This document shows, piece after piece, positions 41,010 to 51,958 of a DNA stretch of 64,000 nucleotides (the first letter of the stretch is position 1; the number at the start of each line of letters is the position of its first letter). The notes beneath the pieces are model-generated. The model was not told the DNA's origin, made no database searches, and worked only from the letters and a program-made list of their open reading frames with translations. The DNA comes from an uncultured Eubacteriales bacterium (GTDB lineage: Bacteria > Bacillota > Clostridia > Oscillospirales > CAG-272). The stretch lies in contig CAKRQL010000006.1 in assembly GCA_934393265.1 (NCBI GenBank), positions 1 through 64,000 of the forward strand, written 5' to 3'. The position numbers and the translations under genes are program-made.

Positions 41010-42007
41010 AAAAAATACTCTTTATCGGCACGGGCGGCACGATAGCCTCCGAGCTCTCCGGTGGCTCGCTCTCCCCCACTATCGGAGCGGAGCAGTTAAT
41101 ACGCCTTGTCCCCGGGCTCGGCGATATGTGCGAGATAGAGGCGCGCCAGCCCTTTACCCTCGACAGCACCGACATAACGACCTGGCACTGGCTCATGATA
41201 GCCCGCGAGATAGAGGACAGCTACAATGATTTTGACGGCTTTGTCGTCGCGCACGGCACGGACACGCTTGCCTACACCGCCGCGGCACTCTCATACCTCA
41301 TACAGGACAGCGAAAAGCCGATAATCATAACCGGGGCGCAGCGACCGATAGGCTTTGACTCCACCGACTCGAAGCAGAACCTGCGCGACAGCTTTATCTG
41401 TGCGTGCTCCGGGCTTCTCCACGGGGTGCTCGTCGTATTCGGCGGCGAGGTTTTGCTCGGCACCCGTGTACGGAAAACCCGCTCCAAGAGCTTCTCCGCC
41501 TTTGAGAGCCCGAACTACCCGGCGATAGGCACGGTGAAGAACGGGCGGCTCACGGTTTTCTTCTGCCCCGTCACCGACGGGCACCGCTTTTATTCTCTCC
41601 TTGAGTCGTCGGTGGGGTTGCTGAAGCTCACCCCCGCTACCGACCTTGAGCTCCTCTCGTTCATGCTCTCACGCTACAGCGCGCTCGTTATCGAGGCGTT
41701 CGGCGTCGGGGGGCTGCCACACCGGGACGGGACTTTCAAAAAAGAGGTAAAGCGCGCGATAGAGGCGGGAAAGACCGTCGTTCTGACGACGCAGGTTGAG
41801 TCCGAGGGAACGGATATGTCGGTCTACAACGTCGGCTCCGGTCTATCCGACATCGGGGTTATCGAGGCTTTTGACATGACGCCGGAGGCGTGTATTGTAA
41901 AGCTCATGTGGCTGCTTCCGCGCGCGTGGGACAACGACTCACGCCGCGAGATGTTTTACCGTCCCGTCGCCTGTGACATCTTCCCGCCGGAGCGGTCGGA
42001 AAAATGA
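41006..42007 (+). CDS. ansA: Type I L-asparaginase (cytoplasmic)
   Basis: A 333-residue enzyme that hydrolyses asparagine to aspartate and ammonia. The catalytic Thr pair is in IGTGGTIAS at residues 9-12 and in HGTDT (about 82-86), with the Lys of the second triad in the TDSKQNL region. No signal peptide, so it is the cytoplasmic type. It overlaps trpS and birA by 4 nt on each side, giving tight translational coupling. The link of asparaginase with TrpRS and biotin ligase has no obvious metabolic logic. Confidence 0.93.
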   Translation: MKKILFIGTGGTIASELSGGSLSPTIGAEQLIRLVPGLGDMCEIEARQPFTLDSTDITTWHWLMIAREIEDSYNDFDGFVVAHGTDTLAYTAAALSYLIQDSEKPIIITGAQRPIGFDSTDSKQNLRDSFICACSGLLHGVLVVFGGEVLLGTRVRKTRSKSFSAFESPNYPAIGTVKNGRLTVFFCPVTDGHRFYSLLESSVGLLKLTPATDLELLSFMLSRYSALVIEAFGVGGLPHRDGTFKKEVKRAIEAGKTVVLTTQVESEGTDMSVYNVGSGLSDIGVIEAFDMTPEACIVKLMWLLPRAWDNDSRREMFYRPVACDIFPPERSEK

Positions 42008-42897
42008 ATAATGCACCCATGAAAACGCCCGTGAAAGAAACACGGAGGGAGAGAAAAGGAGACGAAAGCGGCGCGCGCATAAAGCCAAAGCCGCTCTCCG
42101 CTCTCCGGTGTGCCGCCGCGCGGCGGCGGATACGGCGGTATCTCCCGGGGGCGGCGAAAAAAATTCCAATTTTTGTCTATGAGATAACCGACTCCACAAA
42201 CCGGCGCGCCGCGGAATATATAAGAAACGGTGGCACGCTCCCCGCGATATTTCTCTCCGGCGGGCAGACCGCCGGGCGCGGGCGGCTCGGTCGCTCGTTC
42301 GTCTCTGCCGCAGGCGCGGGGCTTTATATTTCCTACGCCATACCGGTAAGAAAAGCGGCTGATGCCCTGAAAATCACGACGCACGCCGCCGTCGCGGTCT
42401 GTCTCTCCGTGGAGGACGTCTCCCCGCTCGATTGCAAGGTAAAGTGGGTAAACGATATATACGTCTCGGGGCGTAAGCTCTCGGGGATACTTGCCGAGGG
42501 GGTGACCACCGAGGACGGCAGACTTTCCGCCGTCGTCCTCGGCATAGGGATAAACATAAAGCCGGAGGGCATACCGGAGGAGCTCCTCGACATTGCGACG
42601 AGCATTGAGGGGGAGGGCGGAAAAGCCGTCTCCCGCGACAGGCTCGCCGCAAGGCTTACAAGCCGGCTCCTGCCGCTCCTTATCGGGAGGTCGGAGGATT
42701 TTTTCACTCCGGGCTCTCTCATGGAATACCGCAGCCGTTCTTTAGTCATAGGGCAGGACATCCGCGTAATACACGGGGGCACCGAATACCCCGCCCGTGC
42801 GACCGGGATAACCGACGCGGGCGCCCTCTCGATAGTGAGAGAGGACGGCTCACAAGAGACCCTCTCCACCGGGGAGATAACCGTGCGTCTGCGGTGA
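42004..42897 (+). CDS. birA: Biotin-[acetyl-CoA carboxylase] ligase, monofunctional
   Basis: A 297-residue enzyme that forms biotinyl-AMP and attaches biotin to carrier lysines. The biotin/AMP loop GQTAGRGRLGRSF is present, followed by CKVKWVNDIYVSGRKLSGIL and VVLGIGINI; a C-terminal SH3-like domain ends the protein. In place of the N-terminal DNA-binding domain of bifunctional BirA there is a 50-residue basic extension (ETRRERKGDESGARIK) without HTH pattern, so it should not act as a repressor. The start overlaps ansA by 4 nt. Confidence 0.92.
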   Translation: MNNAPMKTPVKETRRERKGDESGARIKPKPLSALRCAAARRRIRRYLPGAAKKIPIFVYEITDSTNRRAAEYIRNGGTLPAIFLSGGQTAGRGRLGRSFVSAAGAGLYISYAIPVRKAADALKITTHAAVAVCLSVEDVSPLDCKVKWVNDIYVSGRKLSGILAEGVTTEDGRLSAVVLGIGINIKPEGIPEELLDIATSIEGEGGKAVSRDRLAARLTSRLLPLLIGRSEDFFTPGSLMEYRSRSLVIGQDIRVIHGGTEYPARATGITDAGALSIVREDGSQETLSTGEITVRLR

Positions 42898-42968
42898 ATA
42901 TGTAAACAAAAGTATACAAAAAACGACATAACAAATATCAGCACAGACTCTTCCGGCACCGGAAATGA

Positions 42969-46046
<3,078 letters not shown>

Positions 46047-46092
46047 GGACTGCTCCCGGCATAAGGATAACTCAGGAAAGGAATTTACGGAT

Positions 46093-47529
46093 TTGTACGA
46101 CATAGCAATAATCGGCGCCGGCGTAGTCGGCGGCATGCTCGCCCGCGAGCTCTCGCGATATACCTTGAAAACCGTCCTGCTCGAGCGGGCGGAGGACGTC
46201 GCCGTAGGGGCGACGAAGGCGAACAGCGCGATAGTGCACGCTGGGTTTGACGCACTGCCGGGAACCCTCAAAGCGCGCTTCAACGTCGAGGGCTCCCGCA
46301 TGATGGAGGGGGTCTGCCGCGACCTCGGGGTCAAGTACCAGAGAAACGGCTCCCTTGTTGTCGGCTTCTCGGATGACGACCTTGAAACGCTCCGCGAGCT
46401 CCTCGCCCGTGGGGAGAAAAACGGCGTCCCCGGTATGCGCCTGCTCACCGAAAAAGAGGCGCAGGAGCTTGAGCCGAACCTCGGCGACGGGGTAAAATGC
46501 GCGCTCCTCGCCCCCGGCGGCGCGATACTCTGCCCGTACGAGCTCTGCATCTCCGCCGTCGGCTGTGCGATGGACAACGGGGTGACCCTGCGGCTCTCTT
46601 TCCCGGTCGAAAGAATAGAAAGGCGCGGGGGCGTGTATGAATTATCCGGCAGGGGCGGCAGCGTTTCGGCAAGGTACGTTATAAACTGCGCCGGGGTCTA
46701 CTCCGACGATATTGCCGCAATGGTGGGCGACAGGAGCTTTCATATAACTCCGCGCCGCGGAGAGTATATGCTCCTTGACCGCGAGTGCGGCGGACTCGTC
46801 TCACATACGATATTCCGCTGTCCCTCCAAAATGGGAAAGGGCATACTCGTCTCCCCGACGGTCGACGGAAATCTTCTCCTCGGACCCACCGCGGAGGATA
46901 TAAAGGATAAGGAGGACACCTCCACAACGGCAGAGGGGCTCGCTACGGTGCGCCGCTCGGCAACCGGGCAGGTATCCGGAATAGATTTTTCAAAGGTTAT
47001 AACCTCGTTTGCCGGGCTCCGCGCAAAGGGCGACACCGGAGACTTCATAATAAATTCCCCGGCGGAGAATTTCATAAACGTCGCCGGAATAGAGAGCCCC
47101 GGGCTCACCTCGGCTCCCGCTATCGCAAAATACGTCGCAGAAAAGCTCCGCGATATGGGCGCAGACCTCACCGAAAAGCCGGACTATAATCCGGTCCGCG
47201 CCCCGATGCCGCACTTTCGCGATATGACGGAGGAGGAGCGGCGCGAGGCTATCGCGCGCGACCCGGCATTCGCACGGATTATCTGCCGGTGCGAGACGGT
47301 GACGGAGGGCGAGATCCTCGAGGCTATACGCCGCAATCCCCGTCCCTCGGACGTCGACGGAATAAAGCGGCGGACGCGCTCTACGATGGGCAGATGTCAG
47401 GGCGGCTTCTGTACCCCTTATATAATTGAAATCCTCGCCCGCGAGCTCGGTATACCGGAGGAGCAGGTGACTAAATCCGGCGGAAGCTCGCGCATTGCGG
47501 CGGATGATCTGCGGGGGACGGAAAAATGA
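46093..47529 (+). CDS. GlpA-like FAD-dependent dehydrogenase with BFD-type [2Fe-2S] domain
   Basis: A 478-residue DAO-family flavoprotein resembling anaerobic glycerol 3-phosphate dehydrogenase or L-2-hydroxyglutarate oxidase. The FAD motif DIAIIGAGVVGGMLARELS begins at residue 3; TKANSAIVHAGFD and GLRAKGDTGDF are substrate domain segments; the C-terminal 90 residues carry CRC and GRCQGGFC, a BFD-like [2Fe-2S] site. The TTG start at 46093 is chosen because AAAGGAA is 9 nt upstream and the flavin motif then begins as normal; the in-frame ATG at 45985 would overlap lacZ. It is first in a three-gene set with 4-nt overlaps. No glycerol kinase or facilitator is nearby. Confidence 0.87.
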   Translation: MYDIAIIGAGVVGGMLARELSRYTLKTVLLERAEDVAVGATKANSAIVHAGFDALPGTLKARFNVEGSRMMEGVCRDLGVKYQRNGSLVVGFSDDDLETLRELLARGEKNGVPGMRLLTEKEAQELEPNLGDGVKCALLAPGGAILCPYELCISAVGCAMDNGVTLRLSFPVERIERRGGVYELSGRGGSVSARYVINCAGVYSDDIAAMVGDRSFHITPRRGEYMLLDRECGGLVSHTIFRCPSKMGKGILVSPTVDGNLLLGPTAEDIKDKEDTSTTAEGLATVRRSATGQVSGIDFSKVITSFAGLRAKGDTGDFIINSPAENFINVAGIESPGLTSAPAIAKYVAEKLRDMGADLTEKPDYNPVRAPMPHFRDMTEEERREAIARDPAFARIICRCETVTEGEILEAIRRNPRPSDVDGIKRRTRSTMGRCQGGFCTPYIIEILARELGIPEEQVTKSGGSSRIAADDLRGTEK

Positions 47530-48794
47530 AATGTGATCTTGTCATAGTTGGCGCGGGACCTGCCGGAATGGCGGCGGCTGTCTCGGCGTATGACGCCGGA
47601 ATACGGGATATACTCCTCCTTGAGCGCGGAGAGCGCGAGGGCGGAATACTCCTCCAGTGCATACACAACGGCTTTGGGCTCCACCGCTTCGGCGAGGAGC
47701 TTACAGGACCGGAATATGCGGCGAGGTACGCCGACATGGTAAGAGAGCGCGGCATAAAGGTTCTGACCGAAACGACGGTAATATCCGTAACCCGCGACAG
47801 GCGCGTCACGGCGGTGAGCCGCACGGAGGGATATATGACCCTTGAGTGCGGAGCTGTGATACTCGCTATGGGCTGTCGCGAGAGACCGCGCGGCGCTCTG
47901 AACATCCCGGGCTTTCGCCCCTCCGGGGTCTACACCGCGGGCACAGCACAAAAGCTCGTCAACATAATGGGCATAATGCCCGGGCGGGAGGTCGTTATTC
48001 TCGGCTCCGGCGATATAGGGCTTATTATGGCGCGGCGCATGACGCTCGAGGGCGCGCACGTCAAGGCGGTATGTGAGCTGCTCCCCTACTCCGGCGGGCT
48101 TGCGCGGAATATAGAGCAGTGTCTGAACGACTTTTCAATCCCCCTGAAGCTCTCGCACACGGTGACCGGAATCCACGGGTGCGAGCGGCTTTGCGGGGTC
48201 ACAATATCCGAGGTTGACAAAAGCCGCCGCCCGATACCGGGTACGGAGGAATTTATCCCCTGCGACACGCTGCTCCTCTCCTGCGGGCTCCTGTCGGAGA
48301 ACGAGCTGACAAAGGGCGCAGGAATAACGCTCGACCGCGTGACAGGGGGTGCCGTGGTTGACGGCGGGCGGCAGTGTGACGCGCCGGGCATATTCGCCTG
48401 CGGCAACGTTCTGCATGTTCACGACCTCGTCGACTATGTGTCCGAGGAAGCGGCACTTGCCGGAGCCTCCGCCGCGGAATTTATAAAGAGCGGGCGGAGG
48501 GGGGCCACCGAAAACGCCCCGGACCTCGATATAAGGATAACCACCGACGGGCGTGTGCGCTACACCGTGCCGCAGAGACTGCGCCGCGCGGAGGACGTGC
48601 GGCTCTATTTCAGGGTCTCCGACGTGTTCCGCGGGGCTACCGTTCTTGCCGCACTCTCTGACGGGCGTGTGATAGCAAGGAAAAAGGCAGCCCGCCTTGC
48701 CCCCGGGGAAATGGAAACCCTCATTATAAAAGGAAAAGACCTCGCCGGGATTCACGGCGGAGAGATAAAAATAACGCTGGAGGCAGAGGAATGA
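47526..48794 (+). CDS. FAD/NAD(P)-dependent oxidoreductase (GlpB-position partner)
   Basis: A 422-residue pyridine nucleotide-disulfide type flavoprotein. Two dinucleotide folds are visible: VIVGAGPAGMAAAVSAYDAG at the N-terminus for FAD and VVILGSGDIGLIMARRM at about 155 for NAD(P); a conserved GCRERPRG and CGNVLHVHDLVDYVS end the FAD domain. It overlaps its neighbours by 4 nt on both sides. In Firmicutes this gene regularly follows the GlpA-like protein and precedes DUF1667, so the three probably form one complex passing electrons from a hydroxyacid or glycerol phosphate. Confidence 0.88.
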   Translation: MKCDLVIVGAGPAGMAAAVSAYDAGIRDILLLERGEREGGILLQCIHNGFGLHRFGEELTGPEYAARYADMVRERGIKVLTETTVISVTRDRRVTAVSRTEGYMTLECGAVILAMGCRERPRGALNIPGFRPSGVYTAGTAQKLVNIMGIMPGREVVILGSGDIGLIMARRMTLEGAHVKAVCELLPYSGGLARNIEQCLNDFSIPLKLSHTVTGIHGCERLCGVTISEVDKSRRPIPGTEEFIPCDTLLLSCGLLSENELTKGAGITLDRVTGGAVVDGGRQCDAPGIFACGNVLHVHDLVDYVSEEAALAGASAAEFIKSGRRGATENAPDLDIRITTDGRVRYTVPQRLRRAEDVRLYFRVSDVFRGATVLAALSDGRVIARKKAARLAPGEMETLIIKGKDLAGIHGGEIKITLEAEE

Positions 48795-49147
48795 ATACAC
48801 GGGAGCTTACATGTATCGTCTGTCCGCGCGGCTGTCGGATAAGCGTCCGGCTCGGCACCTCCGGCGCGCCGGAGGAGATAAGCGGGTATTCCTGCCCACG
48901 CGGGCTCGAATATGCAAAAAGCGAGTGCACTCACCCGATGCGCACCGTCACAAGCACCGTTGTGACATCGGACGGCGGAGTAGTCCCCGTAAAAACCTCC
49001 GCCCCGGTGCCGAAAGAGGACATCGCCGCAGTAATGACCGCGATAAAGTCCGCCATCGCCCCGCTACCCGTGCATATAGAGGACGTTCTCATAAAAAATG
49101 TGTGCGGCACAGGGGCGGATATTCTCGCGACCGACAGCCGGGAGTGA
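48791..49147 (+). CDS. DUF1667 protein (cysteine motif partner of the dehydrogenase)
   Basis: A 118-residue protein with CIVCPRGC (residues 8-15), YSCPRGLEYAKSEC and a final NVCGTGADI, a cysteine set suited to an iron-sulfur cluster or redox relay. This is the DUF1667 pattern, found after the two flavoproteins in many anaerobes. It overlaps the preceding gene by 4 nt. Its role as electron transfer subunit of the complex is inference. Confidence 0.88.
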   Translation: MNTRELTCIVCPRGCRISVRLGTSGAPEEISGYSCPRGLEYAKSECTHPMRTVTSTVVTSDGGVVPVKTSAPVPKEDIAAVMTAIKSAIAPLPVHIEDVLIKNVCGTGADILATDSRE

Positions 49148-49156
49148 AAATTTCTA

Positions 49157-49185
49157 TTGATTATATCTGCGACATGTGATAAAAT
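49157..49185 (+). promoter_or_regulatory. Promoter of the two small membrane protein genes
   Basis: TTGATT (49157-49162), 17 bp, TAAAAT (49180-49185). Confidence 0.65.
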
Positions 49186-49212
49186 TAAGAAAAACGAGGA
49201 CAGGAGGACGCC

Positions 49213-49821
49213 ATGACGGATAACGGAGAGAAGAACCGCGCCGACAGCTTTGCCGCGGACAGCTTCGTAAACTACGAAGCGACGGCAGAGGAGCGGACGG
49301 ACAAGGCGACGGACGGCGACAAGACCGCATGCCCCGCATCTGACGCGGGCGCGGGTCTGACAGGCGCGACCGGAGCGGCAGGCGACAATGCGACAGCCGA
49401 CGGCAGAAGAGACGGAAGCGAAGCCGGATTTTTTGGCGGCGCCTCCGCCGACGGCGCACCGGGAGCAGCCGCACAGACGCCTGAGGGCAACGCCGGGGGA
49501 GCAGCCGCAAAATCCGCAGCCTCGGGCACCACGATTTCCGGGGCGGAGATATACCGTAGCGGCGTAGGCTATTCAAACGGTCTCGGCATAGCGGCGGTAA
49601 TCTGCGCCGCGCTGAAGCTCACTATACTGCCCTTTTTACCAGGGCTCGGCATATTTGCGATAATCGCCTCGGGCATACAGGCGGCGCGCAAGCGCGCGTT
49701 TGACTGGTGGTCGGCTATCGGTCTCGGGCTCGGCATAGCGTCGGTGCTCGTGACGATTGCCATGATAGTAACATTTATCGTTATTGCGGTAAACGCCGTC
49801 TCGGCGGGAGGTGTGATATGA
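49213..49821 (+). CDS. Membrane protein with low-complexity N-terminus and DUF4190-like domain
   Basis: A 202-residue protein. The first 115 residues are disordered, rich in Ala, Gly, Asp and Thr. The rest has two or three hydrophobic helices (about 123-150 and 165-195) with small residues (GLGIAAVICAALK, GLGLGIASVLVTI), the pattern of DUF4190-type membrane proteins. AGGAGG precedes the ATG. The stop overlaps the next gene by 4 nt. Function unknown. Confidence 0.78.
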   Translation: MTDNGEKNRADSFAADSFVNYEATAEERTDKATDGDKTACPASDAGAGLTGATGAAGDNATADGRRDGSEAGFFGGASADGAPGAAAQTPEGNAGGAAAKSAASGTTISGAEIYRSGVGYSNGLGIAAVICAALKLTILPFLPGLGIFAIIASGIQAARKRAFDWWSAIGLGLGIASVLVTIAMIVTFIVIAVNAVSAGGVI

Positions 49822-50282
49822 CAGACAGAAACGAAAACTACAGCGACGACGAGAGCCGTCTCCTCACCTCTCCGGACGAGGAGCGCGCCCCGGTGCGCGG
49901 AGAGCACACCGCATATTTTTACAACGACAACAGCGAACCCGACCCGGAGGAAGAAGCCGCCGACGATGAGAGCGGGCGCGAGAACGGGGACAGCGGAGAA
50001 AACGAAACCGCGACACCCGGGACGAGGACGCGCCTCTTCTCCATTCTCTCTCTCACCTGCGGGATAGTGTCGCTCGGGCTCTGTCTGTTTTTCGGCATCC
50101 CCGCGCTGATAGTCGGACTCCTTGCGATAATATTCGCCGCGGTCTCGCGCCTGCGGCTCGGTTATTTTGACAACCTCACGATAATCGGTATGGTGACCGG
50201 AATCTTCGGCACGGTCATCGGCACCTTCATGCTGATAGCCACCGCATTCTTCCCCGATTTCTTTGAAAGGTTTACAAAATAA
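49818..50282 (+). CDS. Small membrane protein with acidic N-terminus, coupled partner
   Basis: A 154-residue protein: the first 70 residues are acidic and disordered (NSEPDPEEEAADDESG), followed by two long hydrophobic stretches (about 75-110 and 120-145) of the same DUF4190-like kind as its neighbour. The ATG overlaps the upstream stop as ATGA, so the longer frame from 49707 is not real. The two proteins look like diverged copies of one design and may form a complex. Function unknown. Confidence 0.78.
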   Translation: MTDRNENYSDDESRLLTSPDEERAPVRGEHTAYFYNDNSEPDPEEEAADDESGRENGDSGENETATPGTRTRLFSILSLTCGIVSLGLCLFFGIPALIVGLLAIIFAAVSRLRLGYFDNLTIIGMVTGIFGTVIGTFMLIATAFFPDFFERFTK

Positions 50283-50344
50283 GCCCCGCGAGGGCAATGC
50301 GCCTACCCGTGTATTAAAATTGACAGCAAAATATATCCTTTAAT

Positions 50345-50376
50345 AAGAGAGAACAGAAAAATGTTCTCTCTTTTTT
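50345..50376 (+). terminator. Terminator after the small membrane protein pair
   Basis: An 11-bp perfect stem (AAGAGAGAACA at 50345-50355 with 50362-50372) runs into TTTTTT. Confidence 0.92.
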
Positions 50377-50456
50377 ATGCCGTTTTCCGGAGAGCGGTTA
50401 CGTATTTACGGTAAGAGCATTTATAATTATATCACAAAAACCGAAAGGAGCCTTCA

Positions 50457-50696
50457 ATGAAATATAAGGACCGGCTTAACATCTGGCTTGAAAATTATAT
50501 CAAGCCGACGGCAAAAAGGAGGACCTACGAAAGCTATTCCCTGATTGCGGAGCAGCACATTAAAGCCCGGCTCGGTGACGAGGAGCTCTCCGAAATACTC
50601 GGGCACAAGAGCCCGACTATTACACTCAACCGCTACGCCCACTCAATGACAGAGCATAAGCGGGAGATGATGAATAAGCTCGGCAAAATGCTGTAA
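50457..50696 (+). pseudogene. Tyrosine integrase collapsed by an internal deletion
   Basis: A 79-residue frame joins the two ends of a phage-type integrase. Residues 1-40 match the start of the core-binding domain (LENYIKPTAKRRTYESYSLI, then a HIKARLG turn). Residues 41-79 match the C-terminal catalytic end, with His50 in LGHKSP and the nucleophile position Tyr60 in NRYAHS. The roughly 200-300 residues between, including both catalytic Arg, are gone, yet the frame is kept. AAGGAG precedes the ATG, so it may still be made. No other phage or ICE genes are beside it, so it marks a lost element. Confidence 0.8.
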
Positions 50697-50748
50697 AAGG
50701 AGATCGTATATCAGCCCGGCAGATAAACCGTGAGCCGCAGAGCGGAGA

Positions 50749-50780
50749 AAACCGCTTGCTTTATGCGGCGGTCTTTTTTC
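50749..50780 (+). terminator. Likely terminator after the integrase remnant
   Basis: AACCGC and GCGGCGGT pair with one bulge; TCTTTTTTC follows. Confidence 0.6.
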
Positions 50781-50864
50781 GGCGCCAAGCGGAAAAATTT
50801 TCCGAAAATTACGACAATACATAAAATCTTTTATAAACAATCTATAAACTTTGGCTTCTCTTTG

Positions 50865-50893
50865 TTGAAATTATGGGTCAAAAACCTTATACT
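50865..50893 (+). promoter_or_regulatory. Promoter of the 50959 gene
   Basis: TTGAAA (50865-50870), 17 bp, TATACT (50888-50893). Confidence 0.65.
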
Positions 50894-50958
50894 AACCTTG
50901 AAAGGTACAACTGTGCAATAGGGCTGCAATAATCCCGTTGTTTTTTTCAGGGAGCACT

Positions 50959-51516
50959 ATGCTAAAATATTATTATGATTATTACCGGAAGCTCAACCTC
51001 GCGGAGCATTTCGGATTTGATTTCCCCCTGCCGGAAATCATAGCGGGTCTCGCAATCGGGCTCTGCGTCGCGCTGATTGTGTATGATTATTACAGGGCGG
51101 GCATGTTCAGTCTTGCAAAGGCGCTCCTCCGCCATGGTGCGACCGGCGAGGAAAAAGCCATGACGCTCTCACAGCTCGGTCTTGAGGGTAAGCGCAGCGC
51201 GCGGTCGCTGCTCCGCTCCTCCACATCCCGCCTCTCGGCTATTATAGGTCGCGCGGGCGGCAGTACCCTCCCCGGCTATGACGAATACATGGATATGACT
51301 AAGGAAGAAAAGAAAAACGCCGGGAAGCGTGATATAGACAGCGAAAGCTTCTATATAAAGCCGGAGAAGCTCGACGCCGTGCGCAAGATATACGACGCCG
51401 GCGGCGCGTCCCCCCTAAAAACCGTCTTTATGATAATTCTTATTCTTGCGGTATTCGGGCTTATAATTTTCTGTCTGCCGGAGATACTCGGCTTTATATC
51501 CGGCAAAGGCGCGTAA
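50959..51516 (+). CDS. Two-helix membrane protein of unknown function
   Basis: A 185-residue protein not recognised by family. A hydrophobic helix at about 24-44 (IIAGLAIGLCVALIVYDYY) and another at about 156-178 (TVFMIILILAVFGLIIFCLP) enclose a basic, soluble middle of 110 residues (HGATGEEKAMTLSQLGLEG). The ATG at 50959 follows GGGAG; the frame's earlier start at 50938 overlaps the site and is rejected. It has its own promoter and an unusual long terminator region. Confidence 0.75.
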   Translation: MLKYYYDYYRKLNLAEHFGFDFPLPEIIAGLAIGLCVALIVYDYYRAGMFSLAKALLRHGATGEEKAMTLSQLGLEGKRSARSLLRSSTSRLSAIIGRAGGSTLPGYDEYMDMTKEEKKNAGKRDIDSESFYIKPEKLDAVRKIYDAGGASPLKTVFMIILILAVFGLIIFCLPEILGFISGKGA

Positions 51517-51559
51517 GTCGGGAAACGAAGCTTATCACCCACCCCGGACAGCCGTGCCG

Positions 51560-51668
51560 TAAAAGCTCTCATAAAGAGCTCTCTTAAATCTCATAAAAAG
51601 CTCTTGTAAATCTCATAAAAGCTCTCAAAAAAGCTCTTGTAAAAAGCTCCGACACCGGGGCTTTTTTC
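51560..51668 (+). repeat. AAAGCTCT tandem repeats leading into a terminator
   Basis: The motif AAAGCTCT or AAAGAGCTCT recurs five times from 51562 to 51650, spaced 11-22 bp with CTCATAAA and TGTAAA linkers. The last unit forms the left arm of a terminator stem (51643-51650 with 51657-51664, TTTTTT after). Any earlier unit could pair with the same right arm, so several stems compete. Confidence 0.65.
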
Positions 51669-51773
51669 TTTTCTCACTGCGCCGAGGGCATGTCAGGGCG
51701 CACCGGCGTGGCAAAAGCGAGTATGTCCGAGCACCGTTTTTTCACCTATTATTTTTATCAACGTTCTGCTATT

Positions 51774-51850
51774 GGTGCAAATAACGCCCATAAAAAATGC
51801 CTTGTAGGTGCAAATAATGCCCCCAAAAAAGGTGTTGTAGGTGCAAATAA
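51774..51850 (+). promoter_or_regulatory. Three direct repeats GGTGCAAATAA at exact 33-bp spacing
   Basis: Identical 11-mers start at 51774, 51807 and 51840. The spacing is about three helical turns, so all three face one side of the DNA. They end 13 bp before the -35 box of the DUF4143 gene. Between 51669 and 51773 no gene is seen, only a weak CTCAC/hairpin motif near 51675. Confidence 0.8.
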
Positions 51851-51863
51851 CTCATTTTGCCAC

Positions 51864-51892
51864 TTGAAAAGCGAAAAAAAACATGCTATAAT
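51864..51892 (+). promoter_or_regulatory. Promoter of the DUF4143 ATPase gene
   Basis: TTGAAA (51864-51869), 17 bp, TATAAT (51887-51892). Confidence 0.8.
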
Positions 51893-51958
51893 TCAATCAA
51901 TGAGAACCGCGAAAACACCGCAAGGGTGCCCGGAATACCAATTACAGGAGGTCTCGTT

